Shown: positions 16,311-24,810, counted from the stretch's first letter. The stretch is DNA of 30,760 bases from an uncultured Duncaniella sp. (GCA_910584825.1 CAJUCI010000029.1:1-30760); one strand, 5' to 3'. Numbers and translations: made by a program. The notes: generated by a model not told the origin, from the sequence alone.

Positions 16311-16318
16311 CAAACTTA
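16311..16318 (-). promoter_or_regulatory. possible -7 box of a glgB promoter
   Basis: TAAGTTTG on the minus strand fits TAnnTTTG and lies 63 bases upstream of the glgB ATG, inside the 149-base gap after the kinase-like gene. Only a weak ATTG (16340-16343) is found 21 bases further upstream. Confidence 0.4.
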
Positions 16319-16396
16319 CGAAAAAACTTCGACACCACCCAATAATCGCCCAAGAAAAACCATATGGCTATCTGGCGGGAATCCTCAGGCAGCCTC

Positions 16397-17455
16397 TCAC
16401 ATCATATAGAGGAGTCCGCCGATTGCTCCGGCTCCGGCAAGGAGTTTCCACCAGTGCCGGCGCATGACCGACGCAAAGGTTGTGGCCTCATAGTCGTCAC
16501 TGTCGTCATCGGTAGCAGGACGCATGGCCTCGGCCACCGAACTGCGCTGAAACTCGCGCAGGTCCTCGCGGAAATTGGATATAGAGGCTGTGCGCTGGTT
16601 CACATCGGGGTCAAGCGCACTTATAATGGCCGACACGAGCGACTCGGGGAGTGCCTGAGGGAGAGTGGAGCGTATCACCTCCTCGTTGACAAGGCGGGAA
16701 TCGGGGAGCGTATTGCCCGACAGCGCGAAGACGAGCAGGGACGCAAGGGCATATATATCTATCTGAGGATAGAAATGGTCAATCGACCCGTACTGCTCGG
16801 GGGGAGCATAGCCCTCCTTACAGTTCATGACCGGCAGAGTCCAGTCCTGCAGGCCATGGTCGCTGAAATGCAGCGTGGCATAGAGGCTGAAGAGCACGGG
16901 GGTCAGCCCCTTGCTTGTCTTGAGAAAACGTATGTGGCCGGGATGGATGTCGGTGTGCAGCACATGGTGGGCATGGAGCAGACGCACGGCATCAAAGATG
17001 GGCGACAGCACTTCGCGGCACTGCTCGAACGTGAGCCTCCCCCCTTTCGACTTGACATATTCCTCAAACGTCTGGCCGTCAAGAAACTCCACCGCATAAT
17101 AATACGTGTTGTTGCCGGGGAAGGTCTCTATGACATTTATAAGCCACGGCGAGAGGCCCGACAGCTTTGCTCGCTCCAGACTCGCATACTCAAAGGATTT
17201 CAGGCAACCGTCCACCGTCGGAGCTATGTCGTCAGGCGTGACCACTGACATGCCGTCAGGCCCGCGGTCAGAGCAGCGCACCATCATATGCTCTCTCAGC
17301 ACCATCGGTATCTCGCGTGAGCGCGCACCCGTGCCCACTGTGACTATGGTCTTGTAAGTGAATCCCTGACCGTCGTTTTGCATCACGTCAGTGATTCTAT
17401 ATGAGTGTTTCACCCCCTTGATTACGGTGCCGAGGGCGAGAGCTTTCTTTATCAT
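16397..17455 (-). CDS. membrane-anchored Ser/Thr protein kinase-like protein, probable pseudokinase
   Basis: 352 residues from ATG at 17455 (MIKKALALGTVIKG). It has the Hanks-type fold order: glycine loop DGQGFTY (28-34), catalytic-loop HTDIHPGH (167-174), GYAPPEQYG (215-223, matching the bacterial APE region), IDIYALASLL (232-241), and a C-terminal membrane anchor WKLLAGAGAIGGLLYMM. Key residues are lost: the VAIK Lys is Arg54 (MVLREH), the HRDxxxxN Asn is His174, and DFG is SLY (Ser190). Asp169 of HRD is kept. With three core residues changed it is probably a pseudokinase or a very atypical kinase. It follows the Kef-type antiporter gene by 82 bases on the same strand. Confidence 0.85.
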   Translation of the reverse strand: MIKKALALGTVIKGVKHSYRITDVMQNDGQGFTYKTIVTVGTGARSREIPMVLREHMMVRCSDRGPDGMSVVTPDDIAPTVDGCLKSFEYASLERAKLSGLSPWLINVIETFPGNNTYYYAVEFLDGQTFEEYVKSKGGRLTFEQCREVLSPIFDAVRLLHAHHVLHTDIHPGHIRFLKTSKGLTPVLFSLYATLHFSDHGLQDWTLPVMNCKEGYAPPEQYGSIDHFYPQIDIYALASLLVFALSGNTLPDSRLVNEEVIRSTLPQALPESLVSAIISALDPDVNQRTASISNFREDLREFQRSSVAEAMRPATDDDSDDYEATTFASVMRRHWWKLLAGAGAIGGLLYMM

Positions 17456-17537
17456 AGCCTGATGGATGGTGGATTTTAAAGTGTGAGAGATATGTGTGAT
17501 AATGATGGTGGCGGTAGCGGCGTTTTCATGTGGCAGG

Positions 17538-19790
17538 TCACTGTCCGCCCAGCTCCTTGAGCCGGTGGACATCGCCTACTATCCACAGCACATCGCCCGC
17601 GGCAAACACCAGCGAGGCATCGGGCTGGACATATTTGTCGTCACGCTGCACGGCCACGAGCAGAGACTCATACTTCTCTCTCAGCCTTGAGGTCACGACG
17701 GTCTTGCCGATAATAGGCGACACATCAGTCAGGCGCACGCTTGTGAGACGCACGTCGTCTACAGCCGGGGCATCCGAGTCATCGTTGTTGGCCTCGACCA
17801 CGGGGATGAGCGACTGCAGTTCCTCGTCACTGCCAATCACGCCGAGGATGTCGCCTGGGAATATGCGCGAATCGGCTCCGGGCACCATTATCATGCTGTT
17901 GCCACGCTGAATCGACGACACCGACACTCCGTAGCGCGAACGCAGACCCGAATTCTTGAGCTGCTCCCCCACAAAGGGGCAGTCATAGCCCACGGTCATG
18001 TAGGCGAGGTGCATGTTGGGTACGAGCGAGTTTTTCGCGCCGGTCTTGCGCAGCTCACGCTCGTTGAGATTGTCCATGAACCGTGTCTCGATTTTCGACA
18101 GTCGGGCCTTGACAGTCTTGGAGTATGACATGAGCATGATTATGAAGAGGGCCACACCCACTGTCCAGCCAACAGCCATCGAATAGATGGTGCTGAGAAG
18201 ATACACGAGTATAATCATGGCTATGAGCAGTCGCACTACGGTCATGATGATGAGCGGCACATCAAAGCGCGCATTGCACTCCCTGAGCCTCTTGCGCTCG
18301 GTGGTCTTGGATGCCGGATAGGTCATGGCCAGCAGGAACGGGGCCATAGCCGAGAGCGACAGCACTGTACCGAGCAGACGGCCCCATGAGGGGAACATGC
18401 CCACGGTTATCGGGATGACGTAGTGAAGCGTGATGATGCACATGGCTATGAGCACAATCGAGTAGAGCACCACGCGCCACAGGTAACGCTTGAGCAGACT
18501 GGTCCACAGCTCACGCGCCACACTCTGCTCGGCTGTCGCACTCTCGGAATAGCGGTCGATGAGAAAGTGGAGACGCTTGGGCAGATGACGCTCCACCCAC
18601 TCCGACACCGGGCCTGACATCCTGATGAAATAAGGAGTGGTGAATGTCGTGACCACCGACACGGCCACCACTATGGGATAAATCTGCGGGTCGAGCACGC
18701 CGAGGCTCATGCCGAGCGATGCGATGATGAAGGCAAACTCACCAATCTGCGTGAGCGAGAATCCGCTCTCGATGGCCACCTTGAGGGTCTGGCCGGTGAG
18801 AAGCATGCCGAAAGTGCCGAAGAATATCATGCCCACGACCACCACAGCCGAGAGTATGAGTATCGGAAGCCAATATTGCGAGATGATGGTGGGATTGACC
18901 ATCATGCCCACCGAGATGAAGAACACCGAGCCGAAGAGGTCCTTGACAGGCATGGTCAGACGCTCGATGCGCTCGGCAAAACTGGTGCCCGCGAGAATCG
19001 AGCCCATCACGAACGCTCCGAGCGCGAGCGAGAATCCGCATGCCACCGAGAAGACGGCCATGCCGAGACACAGTCCCATCGACACGATGAGCAGCGTCTC
19101 GGAATTGAGGAACTGACGCTGGGAGTTGAGAAGCGACGGGAGCACGAACACACCCACCACAAACCATATTATAAGGAAGAAGAGCAGTTTGCTGACACTG
19201 TAGAGCATCTCGGTGCCCTCCACGCTATTGTTGATGGCGATGGACGAGAGTATGACCATCATGAGCACGGCAAAGAGGTCCTCGACGATGAGCACGGCAA
19301 AGACCAGCGAGGCAAACTTGCGGTGGCGCAGATTAAGGTCGGTGAACGCCTTTATTATAATAGTGGTGGACGACATCGACAGCATGCCGCCGAGAAAGAG
19401 ACTGTTGATGTTGGAGAATCCGAGTATATGTCCCGCCGCAAAGCCTGCGCCCATCATGCCGCACACGATGAAGAGTGCGGTCACGACAGCCGAGCCTCCG
19501 GCGTTGACAAGTTTGCGGAAACTGAACTCCAGGCCGAGCGAGAAGAGCAGGACTATAATGCCTATCTGCGCCCAAAAATCGATATTAGCCTCAGTGGTGA
19601 CCGAGGGCAGGTAGGTGAAATGGGGGCTGGCGAGAAATCCGGCCACGATATAGCCCAGCACCACGGGCTGTCTGAGCCATTTGAACAGCAGAGTGGTCAC
19701 TGCCCCGAGTATCAGGATGAAAGCCAGGTCGGTGATAAGGCCTTCGACACTGAAGTTGCCGGCCACAGCCTGGACATTAGCCAATATCAT
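17538..19790 (-). CDS. Kef-type cation:proton antiporter with two TrkA-C domains
   Basis: CPA2-family membrane transporter, expected to exchange K+ or Na+ for H+. The 750 residues comprise a Na_H_Exchanger domain (about 15-395; GYIVAGFLASPH at 46-57, the acidic pair Glu170-Asp171 in a membrane helix, and SFAERIERLTMPVKDLF). A second hydrophobic block follows (about 435-560, roughly four helices). Two soluble TrkA-C (RCK_C) domains end the protein (about 590-667 and 680-748, the last with FAAGDVLWIVGDVHRL). An NAD-binding TrkA-N domain, usual in KefB/KefC, is not seen. The gene lies between the MgtC/SapB and kinase-like genes. The ion cannot be read from the sequence. Confidence 0.92.
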   Translation of the reverse strand: MILANVQAVAGNFSVEGLITDLAFILILGAVTTLLFKWLRQPVVLGYIVAGFLASPHFTYLPSVTTEANIDFWAQIGIIVLLFSLGLEFSFRKLVNAGGSAVVTALFIVCGMMGAGFAAGHILGFSNINSLFLGGMLSMSSTTIIIKAFTDLNLRHRKFASLVFAVLIVEDLFAVLMMVILSSIAINNSVEGTEMLYSVSKLLFFLIIWFVVGVFVLPSLLNSQRQFLNSETLLIVSMGLCLGMAVFSVACGFSLALGAFVMGSILAGTSFAERIERLTMPVKDLFGSVFFISVGMMVNPTIISQYWLPILILSAVVVVGMIFFGTFGMLLTGQTLKVAIESGFSLTQIGEFAFIIASLGMSLGVLDPQIYPIVVAVSVVTTFTTPYFIRMSGPVSEWVERHLPKRLHFLIDRYSESATAEQSVARELWTSLLKRYLWRVVLYSIVLIAMCIITLHYVIPITVGMFPSWGRLLGTVLSLSAMAPFLLAMTYPASKTTERKRLRECNARFDVPLIIMTVVRLLIAMIILVYLLSTIYSMAVGWTVGVALFIIMLMSYSKTVKARLSKIETRFMDNLNERELRKTGAKNSLVPNMHLAYMTVGYDCPFVGEQLKNSGLRSRYGVSVSSIQRGNSMIMVPGADSRIFPGDILGVIGSDEELQSLIPVVEANNDDSDAPAVDDVRLTSVRLTDVSPIIGKTVVTSRLREKYESLLVAVQRDDKYVQPDASLVFAAGDVLWIVGDVHRLKELGGQ

Positions 19791-19866
19791 GTTGTGAGGT
19801 TATGAAGTTATGTTGGTTATGAGGTTATATCCTGAGGAGGGACGTGACGGACTGACCGCCTCCGCG

Positions 19867-20583
19867 TCAGGAGAGGTCAGCCTGATTGGAGAGCGAGATG
19901 GTGATGGTGGGGTACACATCGTGGAGCGCGTCAAAGACATCGATGAAGTCGCTGTGCTCACGAATGAGTATCAGCAGGTTGAGGCGGGTTATCTGCGCGT
20001 CGTAGTCATACTCGACATAGACCTTGGAGAGATGTATGCCGAAACGCTCCAGCACATCGCGGTAAGGGGCTATCGACCTGACGATGCCCTTGACCTTGAG
20101 GCGGATGGTGCGCGCCTCGTTGCCCACGTTGACGCGGTGTTCAAGCTGCTCGAGCAGGGTGAGGATGAAGAGCACGAGCAGGGTGGCCACGACGGCTATC
20201 AGATAGAGTCCGCAGCCCACGGCCATGCCGATGGTAGCGATAATCCAAATGCCGGCGGCGGTAGTGAGACCGCGCACCGAGCCTTTCATCTGTATGATTG
20301 TGCCCGCGCCGAGAAAGCCTATGCCCGAAATCACCTGGGCGGCTATGCGCGACGGGTCGCCACGGAGGAGTCCGACGGTCTCCTGACACACATAAATCGA
20401 GAGCATCATGGCGATGCACGCGCCCATGGATATGAGCGAGAATGTGCGCAGTCCGGCCATCTGCCCCTTGCGCTTGCGCTCGATGCCCACGAGCGAGCCG
20501 AGCACGAGGCTGAGCACGATGCGCACGATGGCGGTGGTCGAGGTCAGTTCCACCTCGTTGATTAATTCCCAGAAGTGATGCAC
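19867..20583 (-). CDS. MgtC/SapB family membrane protein
   Basis: 238 residues. The MgtC domain has membrane segments in residues 17-150 with family motifs GSLVGIERKRKGQMAGLRT (33-51) and ISGIGFLGAGTIIQMKGSVRGLTTAAGIW in the following part. A soluble ACT-like C-terminal region covers about 155-235. MgtC proteins help some bacteria grow in low Mg2+ or inside macrophages, partly by acting on the F-ATPase; many homologues have unknown roles. The start appears to be GTG (20583), six bases after the stop of the coiled-coil gene; no better ATG exists before the first helix. It is followed by the antiporter gene after 76 bases. Confidence 0.9.
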   Translation of the reverse strand: MHHFWELINEVELTSTTAIVRIVLSLVLGSLVGIERKRKGQMAGLRTFSLISMGACIAMMLSIYVCQETVGLLRGDPSRIAAQVISGIGFLGAGTIIQMKGSVRGLTTAAGIWIIATIGMAVGCGLYLIAVVATLLVLFILTLLEQLEHRVNVGNEARTIRLKVKGIVRSIAPYRDVLERFGIHLSKVYVEYDYDAQITRLNLLILIREHSDFIDVFDALHDVYPTITISLSNQADLS

Positions 20584-20589
20584 AAAAGT

Positions 20590-21501
20590 CTATTTCTTGA
20601 GAGTGAAGCGGCGCGAGGTGAGACGGTAGCCGTCGGTGAAAAGCTCGACGGTGTAGTCGCCGGGGGTGAGGGTGGTGTTGACATCCCAGTAGATGGTGAT
20701 ACCGGCTATCTCGTCACCGGCATATTCGATGTTCTTGCGCGCTGTGGCCGGGATGTTCTTGCCCTCGAAGGGGAACGATGCACCTCCGCCCAGCAGCTGC
20801 CCCTCGGGGCTTACGAGACGCAGGTAGATGGTCTTCTCGCCCACGGGTGTGGAGTTGTTCTGCGGGATTGTGAACTTCACCATGAGCTGCTTGGCCTTGG
20901 TGACGTTCTTCTCCACCTTGCCGTTCTTCTTGAGACCGGTGAGCGACACGCCTGTGACGTTGAGCTTCTCGGCGAGAGTCATGCGCTCGCTCAGGTTCTC
21001 GTTGCGGCGGGTCTCCTCGATGACGCGCGAGCTGAGCTGCTGGTTCTGCGCCTTTATCTCCGAGTTCTCGGCCTTGAGTCCGGCGTTCTCCTTGTTGAGC
21101 GAGTCAATCTGGGCTATATAATGGCGCAGGAGTCCCTTGAGGGTCGAAATCTCATTCTGAAGTTCCTTGATGCGTGCCTGCGACTTGACCTTCTCATTCT
21201 TAAGCTCGTTCATGAGCTGCTCCACCTTGGCCTTGGCTGCGGTGTACTTTGCGAGGATAGTGTCGTTGGCCAGACGCTGGGCCTGGTTCTCATACTGCTG
21301 GAACTCGGAGTTGAGCAGGTCAAACTCGTTGGAGAGCTGCAGCTGCTCGTTGTCGAGCTTGAGCTCCTCGTTCTGCAGCTGGGCCTGCTGCACCTGCGAC
21401 TTCAGCGACGCCACCTGCGTGACGCCAAATCCTACAGCCACCAGCAGCAACACTGCGAGAACGATGGCGACAATCATCAGGGGTGATAACTTATTCTTCA
21501 T
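20590..21501 (-). CDS. membrane-anchored coiled-coil protein of unknown function
   Basis: 303 residues from ATG at 21501. A short cytoplasmic N-terminus (MKNKLSP) leads into one membrane helix (about 8-30). A long coiled coil (about 31-165) is rich in Gln, Leu, Glu and Asn, with heptads such as LKSQVQQAQLQNEELKLDNE. The C-terminal domain (about 175-303) is beta-rich, ending in PGDYTVELFTDGYRLTSRRF, which looks like an immunoglobulin-like or carbohydrate-binding fold exposed to the periplasm. I do not recognise a named family. The frame from 21534 starts with TTG inside the promoter and is rejected. It heads the minus-strand series with the MgtC/SapB gene six bases downstream. Confidence 0.82.
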   Translation of the reverse strand: MKNKLSPLMIVAIVLAVLLLVAVGFGVTQVASLKSQVQQAQLQNEELKLDNEQLQLSNEFDLLNSEFQQYENQAQRLANDTILAKYTAAKAKVEQLMNELKNEKVKSQARIKELQNEISTLKGLLRHYIAQIDSLNKENAGLKAENSEIKAQNQQLSSRVIEETRRNENLSERMTLAEKLNVTGVSLTGLKKNGKVEKNVTKAKQLMVKFTIPQNNSTPVGEKTIYLRLVSPEGQLLGGGASFPFEGKNIPATARKNIEYAGDEIAGITIYWDVNTTLTPGDYTVELFTDGYRLTSRRFTLKK

Positions 21502-21531
21502 TTCGCGGATTAATGGATTGGAATAACTGTG

Positions 21532-21563
21532 CAAAATTAGTAAACCCGCGCGTATCTCGCAAA
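21532..21563 (-). promoter_or_regulatory. promoter of the coiled-coil gene series
   Basis: On the minus strand TTTG (21560-21563), 20 bases, then TAATTTTG (21532-21539): full match to the Bacteroidetes consensus. The box ends 30 bases before the ATG at 21501. It is divergent from the tamL promoter at 21580-21611. Confidence 0.8.
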
Positions 21564-21579
21564 TTTTTACGTCGCACGA

Positions 21580-21611
21580 TTTGTGAAATTGACGCGCGAG
21601 GAGTACCTTTG
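21580..21611 (+). promoter_or_regulatory. tamL promoter
   Basis: TTTG (21580-21583), 20 bases, then TACCTTTG (21604-21611): full match to the -33/-7 consensus with the same spacing as the L,D-transpeptidase and coiled-coil promoters. The ATG at 21620 follows after eight bases, leaving a leader of only a few bases. Confidence 0.82.
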
Positions 21612-21619
21612 CACCGTCA

Positions 21620-23959
21620 ATGAGAGAATGGCTACATAACTTGGCACTCTGGACCGTGGCCGCCGCATCGCTCCTGACCGGGGGATGCAGCGCAGTGCGT
21701 CATGTGCCCGACGGGAGCCTGCTGCTCGACGAGGTGAAGATTGACGTCGAGGGTGACAAGGATGTGTCGTCGACCGAGCTTTACAACTATCTGCGTCAGA
21801 CCCCCAACCACCGCGTGCTCGGCTTCTGGAAGCTCCAGTTGGGCACCTACAACCTCTCGGGCAACGACACCACCAAATGGTATAACCGCTGGGTGCGCCG
21901 CATGGGCCAGCCGCCGGTAATCTATCAGCAGGGGCTGACTGACGCCTCGGCCCGACAGTTGCAACTCGCTATGATTAACCGAGGGTATCTCGGCGCACGT
22001 GTCGAGGTGGACACCGTGATGCAGCCCGAGAAGAAGAGAATCGACGTGAACTACCACGTGGTGACGGGCGAGCCTCACCGCATAACGTCAGTGACCTATG
22101 ACATCCCCGACTCGTCGGTGGCCGAGGCCATCATGAGCGACGCATCGCGCTTCACGGTGAAACCGGGCGACAAGTTTGACCGCGACAATCTCGACGCCGA
22201 GCGCACGCTCATCACCCGCCGTCTGCGCGACCGCGGATACTATGCCTTCAACAAAGACTACATAACGTATTACGCCGACACGGCCGAGATGTCACACGAC
22301 GTGGCCCTGACCATGACCGTGCGACCGCCCAAGCGTCCGTCGGGAGCCGACACAGCCGCCGACTCGGCCGCCATCCACACCCTCTACCGCATAGGGCGCG
22401 TGGTGTTCGTTACCGACCCCGACGGCGACCGTTCGCGCATGGACTCGGTGAGCTACAAGGGGGTGGAGATAGTCTACGGCCCTGACCATTACCTGACCCC
22501 CGGCTCGCTCGAGGAGAAGTGCTTCCTCGTGCCGGGACAGCTCTACAGTACCCACAACGTCGACCGCACCTACGAGTCGCTCGCCCGACTGGGCATACTC
22601 AAGTCCATCAACATCGAGCTTGTGCCGGAGGCCGAGCCAAGTGCCGAGGGTGAGGACAGGCTGCTGGACGTGTACATACTGCTGTCGCGCAACAAGAAAC
22701 AGTCAATCACGCTCGACATCGAGGGCACCAACTCGGAGGGCGACCTCGGATTCGGCATCGGGGCCACTTATCAGCACCGCAACCTGGCCCGCGGCTCGCA
22801 GCTCTTCACAGGCCGTCTGCGCATGAACTACGAGAGCCTCTCGGGGTCGTTCAACGGACTCATCAACAACCGCTACACCGAGTATGCCGGCGAGATAGGC
22901 ATCACGTTTCCCCGCTTCGAGTTCCCGTTCGCCCCGCTGAGCATGAGGCAGAGGTTCAACGTGTCGTCCGAGCTGGCCGTGTCGTTCAACTATCAGGAGC
23001 GGCCCGAGTACACCCGCATCATCTCGGGCGCGGCGTGGCGATACAAGTGGGTCAACCGCACCAACACGCGCCGCCACGAGTTTGACCTCATCGACATCAA
23101 CTACGTGTACCTGCCCGAGAGTACCAACGATTTTCTCGACGCCATAGCCCCCGACAATCCCCTGCTGCGCTACAGCTATGAGGACCACTTCATCATGAGC
23201 ATGGGCTACAGGTATTACAACTCCAACAAGCGCATCCCCTCGGCCATCGGACGCACACGCGGCATCCAGCCGGTGGTCTATACCATCCGCGCCTCGGCCG
23301 AGACGGCGGGCAACCTCCTCTACCTCGGGTCGAAGCTCCTCTCGTCACGTCCGCACGACGGGGTCTACGAGGTGTTCAACACCCGCTTCTCGCAGTATGT
23401 CAAGGGTGAGGTCGACTATGCCATCACCCGCAACTTTGACCACCGCCATTCGCTGGCCTTCCATGTGGGCGGAGGCGTGGGATTCCCATACGGCAACTCG
23501 AGGGTGCTCCCGTTTGAGAAACGCTTTTACGCGGGCGGTGCCAACGGTGTGCGCGGATGGAGCGTGCGCACCCTCGGCCCGGGCAGCTACAACTCGCACA
23601 ACTCCGTGGCCTACTTCATCAACCAGTGCGGCGACATACGCCTGGACATGAGCCTCGAATACCGCGCGAAGCTCTTCTGGGTGCTCGAGGGCGGTGCATT
23701 TATCGACGCGGGCAACATATGGACCATCCACAGCTATGAGAACCAGCCGGGGGGTATGTTTCACTTCAACACCTTCTGGAAGCAGATAGCATGGGCCTAC
23801 GGTGTGGGTCTGCGCATGGACTTTGACTACTTCCTGCTGCGTCTCGACCTCGGCATCAAGGCCTACAACCCCGCCGAGGGTCAGGATCGGTGGCCGCTCT
23901 TCCACTTCGACTGGCACCGCAACACAGCCGTGCACTTCTCGGTCGGATATCCGTTCTAA
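21620..23959 (+). CDS. tamL: TamL-type Omp85 lipoprotein (BamA/TamA family)
   Basis: Outer-membrane assembly protein of the Omp85 family. The 779 residues start with a lipoprotein signal (LLTGGC, Cys23), which distinguishes the Bacteroidetes TamL form from TamA. POTRA domains cover about 30-400. The C-terminal 16-strand barrel (about 410-779) includes the surface-antigen motif region FYAGGANGVRGWSVRTLGPG and ends in VGYPF with the terminal Phe typical of barrel proteins. In many Bacteroidetes tamL sits beside tamB; no tamB is present here. It has its own promoter and diverges from the coiled-coil gene. Confidence 0.92.
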   Translation: MREWLHNLALWTVAAASLLTGGCSAVRHVPDGSLLLDEVKIDVEGDKDVSSTELYNYLRQTPNHRVLGFWKLQLGTYNLSGNDTTKWYNRWVRRMGQPPVIYQQGLTDASARQLQLAMINRGYLGARVEVDTVMQPEKKRIDVNYHVVTGEPHRITSVTYDIPDSSVAEAIMSDASRFTVKPGDKFDRDNLDAERTLITRRLRDRGYYAFNKDYITYYADTAEMSHDVALTMTVRPPKRPSGADTAADSAAIHTLYRIGRVVFVTDPDGDRSRMDSVSYKGVEIVYGPDHYLTPGSLEEKCFLVPGQLYSTHNVDRTYESLARLGILKSINIELVPEAEPSAEGEDRLLDVYILLSRNKKQSITLDIEGTNSEGDLGFGIGATYQHRNLARGSQLFTGRLRMNYESLSGSFNGLINNRYTEYAGEIGITFPRFEFPFAPLSMRQRFNVSSELAVSFNYQERPEYTRIISGAAWRYKWVNRTNTRRHEFDLIDINYVYLPESTNDFLDAIAPDNPLLRYSYEDHFIMSMGYRYYNSNKRIPSAIGRTRGIQPVVYTIRASAETAGNLLYLGSKLLSSRPHDGVYEVFNTRFSQYVKGEVDYAITRNFDHRHSLAFHVGGGVGFPYGNSRVLPFEKRFYAGGANGVRGWSVRTLGPGSYNSHNSVAYFINQCGDIRLDMSLEYRAKLFWVLEGGAFIDAGNIWTIHSYENQPGGMFHFNTFWKQIAWAYGVGLRMDFDYFLLRLDLGIKAYNPAEGQDRWPLFHFDWHRNTAVHFSVGYPF

Positions 23960-24046
23960 TCTTTTGAGTATAGAGTTTTTAAGTATAGAGTATAGAGTTT
24001 TTAGTATAGAGCTTATCAGAGTTTAAAGTTTAAAGTTTATAGTTTA
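23960..24046. repeat. short tandem AT-rich repeats after tamL
   Basis: Irregular copies of AGTATAGAGTTTTTA (from about 23967) are followed by GTTTAAA units (24021-24046). No G+C-rich terminator stem is visible. Confidence 0.55.
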
Positions 24047-24047
24047 A

Positions 24048-24061
24048 GGCAGATATCTGCC
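24048..24061. promoter_or_regulatory. 14-base perfect palindrome upstream of the HAD phosphatase gene
   Basis: GGCAGATATCTGCC is a perfect inverted repeat ending 12 bases before the ATG at 24074. It could be an operator for a dimeric repressor or lie in the 5' leader; no promoter box is evident nearby, so this is only a candidate. Confidence 0.3.
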
Positions 24062-24073
24062 ATCCAATACATA

Positions 24074-24748
24074 ATGAAACATCTCGTAATATTCGACCTC
24101 GACGGTACGCTGCTCAACACCATAGCCGACCTCGGTGCGGCCACCAACCATGCGCTGGCCATCAGCGGCTATCCGCAGCACAGCATTGCGTCCTACCCCA
24201 TGTTTGTGGGCAACGGTGTGACACGCCTCATAGAGCGCGCCCTGCCCGAGGACGTGCGCACGCCCGAAAACATCACCGCCATGCGTGAGAAGTTTCGCGA
24301 GTATTATGACGAGCATCTGACCGACGCCACCGAGCCTTACCCCGGCATCCGCGCCCTGCTCGACGAGCTGGTGAAGATGGACGTGAAGGTGGCCGTAGCC
24401 TCCAACAAGTATCAGAGCGCGGTGGAGAGGCTGATAGGTCACTTCTTCCCCGACATCCCCTGGAGCGCGGTAGAGGGACAGAAGGAGGGTGTGCCCGTCA
24501 AGCCCGACCCCTCGATAGTCTTCGAGATACTCGGCAAGGTGCCCACACGCAAGCCCAAGGTGCTCTACGTAGGCGACTCGGGCGTGGACATGGAGACAGC
24601 CCGCCGCGCCTGTGTGGACTCATGCGGCGTCACTTGGGGATTCCGCCCGCTCAAGGAGCTGCGCGACAACCACGCCGACAACATCGTCAACGACCCCTCG
24701 GAAATCATCACCATAGTAAAACGCCCCGGCCTCGAGCTTGACTCGTGA
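24074..24748 (+). CDS. gph: HAD-family phosphatase, phosphoglycolate phosphatase-like
   Basis: 224 residues, the usual Gph length. HAD motif I is FDLDGTLLNT (Asp8 nucleophile, Asp10), with a helical cap domain, motif II VASNKY, a conserved Lys region in GVPVKPDPSIVF, and motif IV YVGDSGVDMETA. It would remove phosphate from 2-phosphoglycolate or a related small phosphoester. HAD specificity is hard to predict, so the name is a best family match. It is followed 106 bases later by the sensor kinase gene, with no strong terminator between them. Confidence 0.85.
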   Translation: MKHLVIFDLDGTLLNTIADLGAATNHALAISGYPQHSIASYPMFVGNGVTRLIERALPEDVRTPENITAMREKFREYYDEHLTDATEPYPGIRALLDELVKMDVKVAVASNKYQSAVERLIGHFFPDIPWSAVEGQKEGVPVKPDPSIVFEILGKVPTRKPKVLYVGDSGVDMETARRACVDSCGVTWGFRPLKELRDNHADNIVNDPSEIITIVKRPGLELDS

Positions 24749-24756
24749 ACCACGAC

Positions 24757-24810
24757 CCGGCATCACCCATCATTCCCCATCATTCCCCGTCATCACCCCG
24801 GCATCACCCC
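24757..24810 (+). repeat. short C-rich tandem repeats between gph and the sensor kinase gene
   Basis: CATCATTCCCC occurs twice with a 10-base period (24768-24778, 24778-24788), flanked by two copies of CCGGCATCACCC (starting about 24758 and 24799). No function is evident. Confidence 0.5.

Noticed and set aside
18876..19805. 309-residue plus-strand frame rich in His, Glu and Arg
   Set aside because: Shadow of the antiporter gene; composition is that of reversed membrane-protein codons.
20575..21486. 303-residue plus-strand frame rich in Leu
   Set aside because: Antisense to the coiled-coil gene, which has a consensus promoter and sensible domains.
24757..24810. C-rich tandem repeats as a regulatory element
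   Set aside because: Only two short copies, no palindrome or promoter box; listed as a repeat only.
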